A program made the translations under genes and the position numbers. From contig CANJPT010000018.1 of NCBI GenBank assembly GCA_947476195.1, positions 1 through 47,645 on the forward strand: DNA of 47,645 bases, given 5' to 3'. This document shows positions 32,742 to 41,346 of this stretch, piece by piece; the stretch's first letter is position 1, and the number at the start of each line of letters is the position of its first letter. This DNA comes from Lewinellaceae bacterium (lineage in GTDB: Bacteria > Bacteroidota > Bacteroidia > Chitinophagales > Saprospiraceae). Under the pieces are notes generated by a model. That model was not told the origin of the DNA. It did no database searches and saw only the letters and a program-made list of their open reading frames with translations.

Positions 32742-35700
32742 TTAAAAATCCGTACCCAAAGCAATATGCGTCAAGGGTTTTTGAATCTGCCTGGATTCAA
32801 TACCCCAGGCATAATCGGCGCGCAAATAAAGCCCAAAGATCATGGCCCGAACCCCTATTCCATAGCCCATTACGATTGGGTCGCGGAAGTAATTGACCTT
32901 CATGATCGAGATGATCGGGCCTTCTGAGGGTCTGTAAAGGGTCGTTGTATTGATTGGATTATCTAAAGAGTAGGGGCTTCTGCCTTGCCAGGCCGTTCCG
33001 GCATCGAAGAACCCAACGATCTGAAAATTGCGCCAGAAATTGCCCGTGATTGGGTTTTTACTGAAGTATTTGAATATTGGCATCCGTAACTCAGCATTTA
33101 ACAAGGCAAAACTATTTCCGTTTCGGATGTTTTGCGCAAAACCACGCACATTGACCGCGGGCGCTTGGTAAGCAAATCCTTCGTCTGTAGGAAGCGTGAT
33201 GTTGGTGTTAAATTTGGGAAATAACCAGTTATCTACACCGCCTAAAATATAAAGCATTTTTTCAGAACCAAACGATGTAGCTCCGGCTACCCGTATCGCC
33301 AGTTGAGAACGGCGGTCCAACATTTGATAGTGTCGTGCATCAAAGCCTATAATGGTCATAAAGCCGTTATTTAGTTTTAATTTCCAGCTTGGATCCGTAT
33401 TAAAGGCAAATCCTTTCACAACATTCGTGTAGATTTTGGCTCTTGTACCGGTCTTTAAATTAAGGTCAACATCTACCGCATTATCAAATACCGCTGCGAG
33501 GCGGATGGATGCACGTTGTTCGGCTCGATCAGGCGTGTTGAGGCTGACGGCATCAGAGCTAAGTGCGCGAACCTTGTCTTCGCGCAAAGAGAAGGTCGCT
33601 CGAAGGCTTGTAAACACGTCAAAGGGATAGCGCAATTCATATTGTGCCATAACCGTATTGGTACGCTCCTGGAAGTCAGGGGGAAGAATGGGGGAACTTA
33701 AAGTTGATCGCAGACGATTGGTTACCAAGGTGCGGCGATAAAGCACATAGCGTTTGTCAAGACGTTCCTTCTTATCGTCCATCCAAAGGTAAAATTCCGC
33801 TCCATTAAATGTCAGTGGAAGGCGAAAACCGGCTTCAATCACATAGTTTTCCAGCAAGTCCTTAAAATTAGCTTTCAACAGTACGCCTGGAGGGGGCGTT
33901 AGCAAGCGACTTTGAGGACCTTCATAGAGTTGTAGCCCTTCAAACATTTGATTATTATCCATGGTCGTAGATACGTAATCATTCCGGAAACGCAGTCGGT
34001 ACGGGATAATTTTGAACGAATAAAATCGCACGATTTCTGCGTTTTTGCCAAATTGGACGGAGTGTTTTTTTGACGGCACCCTGGGCGGGGTTAGCATCAT
34101 GGAGTCTGTTATGATTTCTTTTAAGGGGTCTATCTTGTCGTCCCTTTTATGCGCAACAACGGGTTCATTTCCCGTTTCTATTGGAGCTAAATAGTCGGGA
34201 ACTTGAAAAAGCCAACCCGGCTCAATATTTGGCAAGGAATCCAGATTGGGGGTATCCAACGTAAGATCTGCCCCTTTCCCATCCTTCTTTTCAGGAGTTT
34301 GTGGGATATCTTCGATTGGGGGTTGATCAGGCATTGGAAGTCCTGCAGCCTTCAATCCTTGTTCCCGCCAGCGGGTTGTTTTAGCCAGGGTAGATATTTC
34401 TGAATTGCTTAAATGCAGATAGAATACATCCTTTTTCCCCTTAGTCATCCGTTCCACAATCCGACCTGAACCTTGGGCAGAATGTTGTTCCTGGATATTT
34501 CTGTCGTAATTTGTCAAATTCCAAATGCGTGGTTTTTTCTTAAAAACAGGCATGCTGCGAATGCTGTCAATTTGAGTGGAGTCGATATTTTTCAACACAG
34601 TATCCAAAGGGGCCAGATAGGTCAGGATGCGTCCTAATGGCCAAACCATTGGTTGTGTCATATCCAATGCTTTTACTTCGGCCCCGTCTTTAAGGTAAAC
34701 GACTGCTTGATGATAGGCCACAAATGGCTCGAGTACACCAGCCTGTCGGTTGAAAATTCCACTTTCATCACTTCGGAAGGCGAAATGAGTGGAGTCAAGC
34801 TCAATAGGATTTCGCTCATCCAAATTGGGTGTATTGGTAATACGCACTAATTCGGGGCTACGACTTTCCAGATCAAAAAGGAAAATATCAAAAGATGCGA
34901 TGGGTAAAATGGTGTCCAGCCGTTGGAAGGAAAGGGTATCCGTACTCCGGTTACTGGCAAAAAGAAGGCTTTTTCGTCCATCAATCTTGGCAACGCAGAC
35001 ATCCAAATCATCCCAGAAATCATTGGTCAAACGTTCCGTTTGATGTGATATGGTTCTGTAAACAAACAAGTCAGACTGTCCCTTAACCGCTGCTGAAAGT
35101 GCTAAATCATTGGGCGAAATATAGTCCATGCTATAAACCCGCTGGAATTCAGGCGAGAGGTTGCTAAGGTCTTTTTTATGCGTACTCAGATTGATTGTCG
35201 TGAGGCGTTGTACATCTCTGCGTTCATGAAGGACTGTTAAACGTTGGTTATCCGGATTCCAGGCTAATTGTGGTAAATTGTAGTCGGTAGCTTGTAAGGC
35301 ATTCCGGGCACCACCTTTTAGCACCCGGATACGTTGGTGCGCCTTTTTGGACGCTGGTCCTTCCAGGTCCTGTACATAAACTTTCCACTTCCCAATATCG
35401 TTGCTTGCCCAAGCTATTTTTTTGCCATCAGGACTTATTTTTAATTGATAAAGAGGAAGCTTTTTACTGTTTTTTACTATTACTTTTCCGGCCTCGTCGG
35501 GTGATTTTTGGCTGCGGGCCTCCTCCTGAAACTGCTTTTTGTAGTCATCCAGCATGGCATCAGTTGTACGCTTATATCCGCTGCCTAAAATGTAGAAAAA
35601 GCCGTTGTCAACACTTCGGTTGATACGAGTCAGATAAAGAAGGTTACTTATGGTTCCCGGCCCAAAGTGGGTTGCAATGTAATGCCAGAATACATGCCCG

Positions 35701-36434
35701 GCAAAGCGAGGGTATTCACCAGCAAATTTGTCGAATGTCTTGTAGCGGCCTGTTAAGAGTAAGTCCCTTAGTCTATCATCCTGCTGGGCGGTCCAATCTT
35801 CGCCACAGTATGCCGTTAGACCGCTCGTATACCAGGGCGGAAGGTTTAGAAGTACTGCATTGGATACGATTTCTTGTAAATTTGCGCCGTAAAGCATCGC
35901 ATTTAGCAAGACTATTGCTACCCCTTCACGGATCTGAGCTCTAAGGTGTTTATGGTTGCCATCAAAGAAGACAAAGATCTTATTACCGATCACTTTGGTT
36001 TCACCGCTGTTCAGGAGAAATACATCATCCTCGCTTATATTGCTTTGCTTTAGATCGCTGAGATCACTAAACACTAAGATTTCAATTTTTTCCGTAATCT
36101 GATGCTCCAGCAATTGCTGCAAGGACGTGAAATCATATTCTGCGATTTGCAGCGCAGATTGTGCAACTGTCCGGGCATCTCCGTACCAATAGGTTGTGAA
36201 ATTAGTGGTTTCGTATAAGCTCCATTCATCAAACTGATGGTGGTACTGCACCCGGTTTTTTCCAAATGAGGTTTGTGTTGTGGTTTGTGCCAGGAGTGCA
36301 ACATTCAACCATACAAAATACAAAATGCAGACCGCAAAACGTAAGAAGTACCGCTCATTTCGAAGGTTCACAAAGCCGATTATCCGGGAGAATGACCCAA
36401 CAATGGCCTGTTTCAAAAACGATATCATTACCAT
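32742..36434 (-). CDS. Peptidase-MA-like / TolB propeller / outer-membrane barrel fusion
   Basis: A 1230-residue exported protein. After a signal sequence ending near LLAQ (about 50) there is a peptidase-MA-like domain (about 60-300; ATNFTTYWYG-type opening as YETTNFTTYWYG, later PWYTSGLTAYCGEDW). The zinc-binding HExxH is replaced by IREGVAIVLL, so it should not be an active metalloprotease. A WD40/TolB-like propeller follows (about 315-600; ISPDGKKIAWASNDIGKW, LAWNPDNQRLTVLHE), and the last 400 or so residues form a BamA/D15-like barrel (FFDAGTAWQGRSPYS, YFRDPIVMGYGIGVRA, ending HIALGTDF). It is probably an outer-membrane protein of unknown role. Confidence 0.8.
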   Translation of the reverse strand: MVMISFLKQAIVGSFSRIIGFVNLRNERYFLRFAVCILYFVWLNVALLAQTTTQTSFGKNRVQYHHQFDEWSLYETTNFTTYWYGDARTVAQSALQIAEYDFTSLQQLLEHQITEKIEILVFSDLSDLKQSNISEDDVFLLNSGETKVIGNKIFVFFDGNHKHLRAQIREGVAIVLLNAMLYGANLQEIVSNAVLLNLPPWYTSGLTAYCGEDWTAQQDDRLRDLLLTGRYKTFDKFAGEYPRFAGHVFWHYIATHFGPGTISNLLYLTRINRSVDNGFFYILGSGYKRTTDAMLDDYKKQFQEEARSQKSPDEAGKVIVKNSKKLPLYQLKISPDGKKIAWASNDIGKWKVYVQDLEGPASKKAHQRIRVLKGGARNALQATDYNLPQLAWNPDNQRLTVLHERRDVQRLTTINLSTHKKDLSNLSPEFQRVYSMDYISPNDLALSAAVKGQSDLFVYRTISHQTERLTNDFWDDLDVCVAKIDGRKSLLFASNRSTDTLSFQRLDTILPIASFDIFLFDLESRSPELVRITNTPNLDERNPIELDSTHFAFRSDESGIFNRQAGVLEPFVAYHQAVVYLKDGAEVKALDMTQPMVWPLGRILTYLAPLDTVLKNIDSTQIDSIRSMPVFKKKPRIWNLTNYDRNIQEQHSAQGSGRIVERMTKGKKDVFYLHLSNSEISTLAKTTRWREQGLKAAGLPMPDQPPIEDIPQTPEKKDGKGADLTLDTPNLDSLPNIEPGWLFQVPDYLAPIETGNEPVVAHKRDDKIDPLKEIITDSMMLTPPRVPSKKHSVQFGKNAEIVRFYSFKIIPYRLRFRNDYVSTTMDNNQMFEGLQLYEGPQSRLLTPPPGVLLKANFKDLLENYVIEAGFRLPLTFNGAEFYLWMDDKKERLDKRYVLYRRTLVTNRLRSTLSSPILPPDFQERTNTVMAQYELRYPFDVFTSLRATFSLREDKVRALSSDAVSLNTPDRAEQRASIRLAAVFDNAVDVDLNLKTGTRAKIYTNVVKGFAFNTDPSWKLKLNNGFMTIIGFDARHYQMLDRRSQLAIRVAGATSFGSEKMLYILGGVDNWLFPKFNTNITLPTDEGFAYQAPAVNVRGFAQNIRNGNSFALLNAELRMPIFKYFSKNPITGNFWRNFQIVGFFDAGTAWQGRSPYSLDNPINTTTLYRPSEGPIISIMKVNYFRDPIVMGYGIGVRAMIFGLYLRADYAWGIESRQIQKPLTHIALGTDF

Positions 36435-36481
36435 AGCCTCAGTTTTTGTGTTTGAACGCTCAAATATGGGGAAAATTTTCC

Positions 36482-36520
36482 AAAAAAGAGGCCTCCAAAG
36501 GTAATAAAACCCTGGAGGCC
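36482..36520 (-). terminator. Rho-independent terminator after the BT_3928-like gene
   Basis: GGCCTCCA (36490-36497) and TGGAGGCC (36513-36520) form a perfect 8-bp stem; on the minus strand the stem is followed by CTCTTTTTT. It lies between the BT_3928-family gene and the barrel protein gene and separates their transcripts. Confidence 0.75.
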
Positions 36521-36568
36521 TAAACTGATGTTATATTTTAACGCGGGGTTGCCCTTTGTTGGCAAAAA

Positions 36569-38086
36569 TCACTTCCATTTTGCGCCCAAGGCCTCAAATG
36601 TAGGCAAATGGCGGTGGTGGTACATATCGAGTACCACACCGTCTTTCCATACCACTATGCCTGGACTGGCGCGAATGATGGTCTTCAGCAACTTGTCGTC
36701 TGCACGGTAAAAAGGGTAATCAGCACCTACCTTTTTAGCAAAATCCCTGGCTACTTCCGCGTCGCTAAAAGTTGTAATACAATAAACTTTCCAACCTGCT
36801 TTTTTGGCAGCTTCAGCCAGCGGGTTTATGCTGTTTTCAAAACGGGCAGCGTATTCAGGTGTAGGCACGAATACCTTGCGTTCTACCTTTCTTGGCTCAA
36901 CTGAAATGACCCGCCGTTGCAATCGGGAAGAATCAGCGGTCACGGGAATGGTATCGTTGGCCCAGGTAGTGTCTTGAACGGTATAGGTTTCAGTCTGTTT
37001 TTCGCCTTCGAGGTGGTAGGCTACGATCATCAGGCTGTAGTTTTTCTCACTTAAAATGTCCTCAGTGACCTCCATATTGTCTGCATTCTCCACGGCAAAC
37101 TCGCTGACCTTTGTCTTGGTAATAGGTGTTTTTACACTGTCAACCATTACATAAAAATCGGTCTTTATTTGTTCACGCATCTTCCAACCCTTGGCAGCAG
37201 TATATTCTTTGTAATAGGTAATTTTGCCAATCTCAGGTTCCATGAACTTCAGTTTCACATGGTTGATGGTGTCTTCCAGAAGCCACCCAAGGATATCAAT
37301 TTTGGCGCTGGCTTCGAGTTCTTTGCGTTCACGGACGTTGCTACCTACTTTGAAAGGACGAAAATCTACGACAGGCAAATCCCAATAGGTATTTTGGAAG
37401 CAAAACAACAGAGAAACTGCTGTAACCAACCCAACCAGAATGTTCCGTACCAGGCCCGACCAAAGTTGATGCATATTCCGGGAGCGGAACAAGAACAGCA
37501 AGGCTGGCACCATTAAGCCGAGGTCCTTAAAGAAGGAAATTTTTGGGTCCAGTTTGATAAAATCACCAAAACAGCCACAGTCCGTCACGCGCATATGCTC
37601 TTTTACATACGGGCCCCATTTGGCAAAATCAAAGAAATTGGCCTCCGTGGGCACATAACCAGTGAGATAAGTAAAGCCAGTCAGGATGGTAAAAAAGAAA
37701 ACAATCAGAAAAAACAACCAGGCTGTCCATTTTCGGGAATAACCTACCATAAGCATGGCACCAATGGCAATTTCAAACACGATCATGGTAATCGAAAATC
37801 CTTGACTATACTTTGCCAGCCAGGGGAAAAGTGGCGCAACACCTTTCAAACCATTGTCAAGGCCTTCAAAAGTAACCTCAAAAGCTCCAAAATAATCGAG
37901 CATTTTGTAGGCAGTCCCGATAGGATCCACCGCTTTCACTAAGCCTGAAAAAATGAACCAGACTCCGCAAAAGTGTTGCAGAAAAGTCCAAAAAGTGGAT
38001 TCCGATTTTTTCTTCCATACCGTCCATGCGGTTAAAAACATGCCAACGAAGGCAAAAGAAATAAGCAGAGTAGGTAGAGATGTCAT
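36569..38086 (-). CDS. BT_3928-family membrane protein (MauE/DoxX-like)
   Basis: A 505-residue protein. The N-terminal 220 residues hold a DoxX/MauE-like four-to-five-helix membrane domain (FCGVWFIFSGLVKAVDPIG, TDCGCFGDFIKLDP), the BT_3928 signature. A soluble middle part and a C-terminal thioredoxin-like fold follow (AGWKVYCITTFSDAEVARD, ASPGIVVWKDGVVLDMYHHR), which lacks a CxxC motif. MauE-like proteins are linked to disulfide or quinone chemistry; the exact role here is unknown. It follows the DUF1599 gene by 48 bases on the same strand, an arrangement common in the phylum. Confidence 0.85.
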   Translation of the reverse strand: MTSLPTLLISFAFVGMFLTAWTVWKKKSESTFWTFLQHFCGVWFIFSGLVKAVDPIGTAYKMLDYFGAFEVTFEGLDNGLKGVAPLFPWLAKYSQGFSITMIVFEIAIGAMLMVGYSRKWTAWLFFLIVFFFTILTGFTYLTGYVPTEANFFDFAKWGPYVKEHMRVTDCGCFGDFIKLDPKISFFKDLGLMVPALLFLFRSRNMHQLWSGLVRNILVGLVTAVSLLFCFQNTYWDLPVVDFRPFKVGSNVRERKELEASAKIDILGWLLEDTINHVKLKFMEPEIGKITYYKEYTAAKGWKMREQIKTDFYVMVDSVKTPITKTKVSEFAVENADNMEVTEDILSEKNYSLMIVAYHLEGEKQTETYTVQDTTWANDTIPVTADSSRLQRRVISVEPRKVERKVFVPTPEYAARFENSINPLAEAAKKAGWKVYCITTFSDAEVARDFAKKVGADYPFYRADDKLLKTIIRASPGIVVWKDGVVLDMYHHRHLPTFEALGAKWK

Positions 38087-38134
38087 TTTTTAATGTGAAC
38101 AAGGTGAGAAATGTGGACAGTTTTAGGCAAGTGA

Positions 38135-38677
38135 TCAATCGTTTTCGTCCAATCGGATTAGCGCAAACACTGCATAATTTATTATGTCGCGGTAGTTGGC
38201 TTCTAAGCCTTCGGAGACGATGGTTTGACCGGAATTATCTTCTATCTGTTTGATTCGCAATAATTTTTGAAGAATCAGATCAGTCATACTACTTACACGC
38301 ATCAATCGCCATGCCTCATCATAGTCGTGGTTTTTAGCTTGCAATAAGCGGATATTTTCACCAATATGCTGGTCAAAAAGCTTGGCAACCTCTAAAGTGG
38401 CCAGTTCCAATGGTGTATCGGCTGGCAGGGCTAATTGGATAAGTGCCAACACGCTATAATTCACCAGCCCTGTAAATTCTTCTGCTATAGAGTCTTTGAC
38501 TTTTTGAGCACCCTTTTCCTCAATACTTCGGATGCGGAGGGCTTTGATGTACAACTGGTCCGTGATACTTGATGGGCGCAAAATGCGCCAGGCTGTACCG
38601 TAATCGGCAGCTTTTTTTACAAATAAATCGCGGCAGTGGCCTACCACATGGCTAAATTGTTTGAGCGTTTTTTCCAT
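38135..38677 (-). CDS. DUF1599 protein (two repeats)
   Basis: A 180-residue cytoplasmic protein made of two DUF1599 repeats: KAADYGTAWRILRPSSITDQ and NHDYDEAWRLMRVSSMTDL are the paired signatures, each followed by a conserved IKALRIRSIEE or KLLRIKQIEDN helix. The family is of unknown function; similar proteins often precede the BT_3928-like gene. ATG 38677 is used because a promoter box lies at 38696-38689, inside the longer reading. Confidence 0.9.
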   Translation of the reverse strand: MEKTLKQFSHVVGHCRDLFVKKAADYGTAWRILRPSSITDQLYIKALRIRSIEEKGAQKVKDSIAEEFTGLVNYSVLALIQLALPADTPLELATLEVAKLFDQHIGENIRLLQAKNHDYDEAWRLMRVSSMTDLILQKLLRIKQIEDNSGQTIVSEGLEANYRDIINYAVFALIRLDEND

Positions 38678-38688
38678 ATTAAGGAGGG

Positions 38689-38696
38689 CAAAGGTA
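38689..38696 (-). promoter_or_regulatory. -7 promoter box of the DUF1599 gene
   Basis: Reads TACCTTTG on the minus strand, 11 bases before ATG 38677. Confidence 0.45.
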
Positions 38697-38760
38697 GGCA
38701 ACTGAGTAGCGGCTTAACAAGTTCCCCATGCTTTTTTGATTTTTGTTAGCGTTGAAGCAC

Positions 38761-38768
38761 TACTTTTG
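38761..38768 (+). promoter_or_regulatory. -7 promoter box of the VOC gene
   Basis: TACTTTTG fits TAnnTTTG, 19 bases before ATG 38788; TTTTG at 38741-38745 or TTTTTTG at 38732-38738 is a possible -33 element. Confidence 0.5.
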
Positions 38769-38787
38769 TCCGTTCAAAAGAAAAAAT

Positions 38788-39159
38788 ATGAAAAAAGTAA
38801 TCGGCTTAGGCGGCATTTTCCTCAAATGCCAGCATCTTGAAGAAACCCGTGCATGGTATTCCCAACATTTAGGTATTCATCTCGAAAGTTGGGGCGCGCA
38901 GTTCTTTTTCAAAGAGGATCCTAACCCGGAAGCCTGCTCTAACCTGAGTTTTTTCAAATCTGATACAGGCTATTTTGCACCGTCAGAATCAGCTTTCATG
39001 ATCAATTTTCGAGTTGATGACCTCGATGCATTGGTGGCTGCTTTACTTGAAGCAGGTGTTCCACTGGTTGGCGAGCCAGTCTCCGCAGAATTTGGCAAAT
39101 TTGCCTGGGTCATGGATCCAGAAGGGAATAAGATCGAATTATGGGAACAACCCGCCTGA
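38788..39159 (+). CDS. VOC (glyoxalase/bleomycin-resistance) family protein
   Basis: A 123-residue single-module vicinal-oxygen-chelate protein: GIFLKCQHLEETRAWYSQHLG at the start (the conserved fold opening), MINFRVDDLDALVAAL in the middle and WVMDPEGNKIELWEQP at the end, the usual PEGNxxELW closing motif with its metal-ligand Glu. The first-half His ligand is not obvious. Substrate unknown. The upstream extension of the frame lies over the promoter and is rejected. Confidence 0.9.
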   Translation: MKKVIGLGGIFLKCQHLEETRAWYSQHLGIHLESWGAQFFFKEDPNPEACSNLSFFKSDTGYFAPSESAFMINFRVDDLDALVAALLEAGVPLVGEPVSAEFGKFAWVMDPEGNKIELWEQPA

Positions 39160-39176
39160 TTTTAGTTTATACCGGT

Positions 39177-40184
39177 TTATTGTGCTAGTATGTGTGCCAT
39201 GCGTAGCATGTTCATGTTTAGTGGTTTACTCTTCGAAATCGCCTCTTCAAAGGGCGTGAAGTGTACTTCATTGTTTCGAATACCAACCATTACACCGGTC
39301 CTTCCCGCCATAAGTGCTTCTACAGAAGCAAAGCCTAATACCGATGCGAGTACACGGTCAAGTGTGCTCGGAGAACCTCCACGTTGTAAATGACCGATAA
39401 CAGTCACCTTGATGTCGTCGTACATGTGGATCTTTTCTTCCACTTTTTGGGCGATGTCATATACGGTGCCCATGTGATTGCCTTCTGCTACGATGACAAT
39501 ACTGAATAGTTTGGCCCGTTTTGCGCTGCGTTTGAGGAGTTTTACCAGATCTTCGATAGAAGTCTCTTCCTCAGGAATAAGTATCCCACCGGCGCCACCG
39601 GCGATTGCGGTATGAAGGGCAATAAATCCAGAATTTCGGCCCATTACTTCTACGAAGAAGAGGCGATTGTGGGAATCTGCGGTATCGCGGATTTTATCCA
39701 CAGCCTGTACTGCCGTGTTGACAGCCGTGTCAAATCCAATAGAGAAGTCCGTGCCAAAAAGATCATTGTCAATCGTGCCTGGAATACCGACTATAGGCAT
39801 ATCGGGAAATTCTTCCATGAACTTTACGGCGCCTGTAAAAGTACCGTTTCCTCCAATCGCAATGAGGGCGTCAATATCATTATCCATCAGGTTTTCATAC
39901 GCTTGACGGCGGCCTTCCAGGGTCATAAACCGCATGCTGCGGGCCGTTTTCAGGATAGTACCTCCACGATGTATAATGTTGCTAACGTCTGTGGTCTCCA
40001 GACGTTTGATGTTTCCATCGATCATCCCCTCATAGCCACGCATGATACCATAAATGTGCAGGTCATTATTGAAAGCATTTCGCACTATAGCACGTACTGC
40101 GGCATTCATACCCGGTGCATCGCCACCTGAAGTGAAAACTGCGATGCGTTTTATGTCTTTTACTTCCTTTGTTGTTTTTGCCAT
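39177..40184 (-). CDS. pfkA: 6-phosphofructokinase
   Basis: A 335-residue PfkA-type enzyme: VFTSGGDAPGMNAAVR at the N-terminus, the catalytic PGTIDNDLFGTD with the active-site Asp, MGRNSGFIALH and HLQRGGSPSTLDR. The ATP-site motif is GGNGT (111-115) where most ATP enzymes have GGDGS; the Gly that marks ATP rather than pyrophosphate use is kept, but the Asp before it is Asn. ATG 40184 is chosen because the frame upstream (56 codons) is not protein-like. It is the committed step of glycolysis. Confidence 0.93.
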   Translation of the reverse strand: MAKTTKEVKDIKRIAVFTSGGDAPGMNAAVRAIVRNAFNNDLHIYGIMRGYEGMIDGNIKRLETTDVSNIIHRGGTILKTARSMRFMTLEGRRQAYENLMDNDIDALIAIGGNGTFTGAVKFMEEFPDMPIVGIPGTIDNDLFGTDFSIGFDTAVNTAVQAVDKIRDTADSHNRLFFVEVMGRNSGFIALHTAIAGGAGGILIPEEETSIEDLVKLLKRSAKRAKLFSIVIVAEGNHMGTVYDIAQKVEEKIHMYDDIKVTVIGHLQRGGSPSTLDRVLASVLGFASVEALMAGRTGVMVGIRNNEVHFTPFEEAISKSKPLNMNMLRMAHILAQ

Positions 40185-40269
40185 TTTGTAAGGTGGTTCC
40201 CAAATTATTGATGCAGCTATTTTGAGTATCGCGGGTAATTGCTCGATTTGATTAAAGCAAAGCAGTGCT

Positions 40270-41115
40270 TTAATCAGCGACTCCCATGTGAAATTCCGCC
40301 AATGGATAAATTGGTTTCCGAACGATACGGCCCAATTGTAAGCGACGATCATCCATACACTTTTCCAGGATCACTTGAAAATGATGGGCAATAGAGCCTA
40401 CAAAATGGACTGGTACATGTTGATAGCCCTGGTATTTGCATACATGGCGGTCAAGGAATTCGCCCAAACACTCCGACACCAATTTTTGAATAAAAGGATG
40501 CTGAAGGTTATCGCCCAAAAAACGTGTAAAAGTAGCAAGATAGGCATTTGCTCCTTTTTCGTAAGCGCGGTCTTTGATGGCGTCTGGCCCTTCAGGATGT
40601 TCTTTTTTAAATATTATATCCAGATCAGCAGGTAGTTCACGGTAAAACCAGGCCCTGAGCAGCGCTTTGCCCAAATGTGTACCACTTCCTTCATCGCCGA
40701 GTAGCCAGCCCAAGGAGGGTACATTGTCGAGTATTTTGACACCATCATAATAGCAACTGTTTGAGCCCGTACCCAGGATACAGGCAATGCCTGCACTTCG
40801 GCCACATACGGATCTTGCTGCGCCCAACAGATCGTGCTCTACTTCAATTTTTGCATCTGGAAAGCCGGCTTTTAACGCAGATGCGACTATTTCAGTTCTA
40901 TGGGCATCATGCACACCAGTGCCGTAGAAATATACTTCCTTGATCTCTTCGGCCTTAATTTTAGGCAAAAGTTGTGCTTCAATTATGGTACGAATTTCGG
41001 ATGTAGAATGAAAAAACGGGCTAAATCCTACGGTATGCTCAAGCTGCTGGTCGCGATGACTGTGCGTGAGCAGCCAGTCGCATTTAGTAGAACCGCAATC
41101 GGCAATGATAACCAT
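40270..41115 (-). CDS. BadF/BadG-type ATPase, N-acetylglucosamine kinase-like
   Basis: A 281-residue sugar-kinase fold (ASKHA). MVIIADCGSTKCDWLL holds the phosphate-1 loop, Asp95 in VEHDLLGAAR the catalytic position, GTGSNS (115-120) the phosphate-2 loop, and GDEGSGTHLG (140-149) follows. The closest named group is N-acetylglucosamine kinase. ATG 41115 gives the normal start; a longer frame crosses the promoter box and palindrome upstream. It is separated from pfkA by 85 bases on the same strand. It could phosphorylate wall- or chitin-derived GlcNAc. Confidence 0.87.
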   Translation of the reverse strand: MVIIADCGSTKCDWLLTHSHRDQQLEHTVGFSPFFHSTSEIRTIIEAQLLPKIKAEEIKEVYFYGTGVHDAHRTEIVASALKAGFPDAKIEVEHDLLGAARSVCGRSAGIACILGTGSNSCYYDGVKILDNVPSLGWLLGDEGSGTHLGKALLRAWFYRELPADLDIIFKKEHPEGPDAIKDRAYEKGANAYLATFTRFLGDNLQHPFIQKLVSECLGEFLDRHVCKYQGYQHVPVHFVGSIAHHFQVILEKCMDDRRLQLGRIVRKPIYPLAEFHMGVAD

Positions 41116-41205
41116 TATTAAAAAGAGGATTTGTATTAAAAATCTTGAGTAAAAAATCATCTGTTGGCTTTGAGCAATCAGACGACTAGGTGAAAAGACT
41201 GTCAG

Positions 41206-41225
41206 GTACTTTATGTATAAAGTAC
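41206..41225. promoter_or_regulatory. 20-bp palindrome, candidate operator
   Basis: GTACTTTAT and ATAAAGTAC form perfect 9-bp arms around a central GT. It lies just downstream of the -7 box at 41243-41236, at about the start of the transcript of the GlcNAc-kinase-like gene, a typical repressor position. Confidence 0.45.
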
Positions 41226-41235
41226 ACTTTCGGCG

Positions 41236-41243
41236 CAAATGTA
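41236..41243 (-). promoter_or_regulatory. -7 promoter box of the GlcNAc-kinase-like gene
   Basis: Reads TACATTTG on the minus strand; leaves a leader of about 115 bases that contains the 20-bp palindrome. Confidence 0.4.
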
Positions 41244-41277
41244 GTTTTTTCTTAAAAAAGCCTCGGTGAATAAACAC

Positions 41278-41312
41278 AAAAAAGCGGCGGAGCGAAATAT
41301 TCGCCCCGCCGC
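41278..41312 (-). terminator. Strong rho-independent terminator after the coiled-coil gene
   Basis: A 7-bp GC stem (GCGGCGG and CCGCCGC), one mismatch and five more pairs close on an ATA loop at 41284-41312; on the minus strand six U residues follow. It ends transcription of the coiled-coil protein gene (stop at 41347). Confidence 0.9.
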
Positions 41313-41346
41313 AGGTAGTTTTTTTATCCGTTTGTTTTGGATAGAA

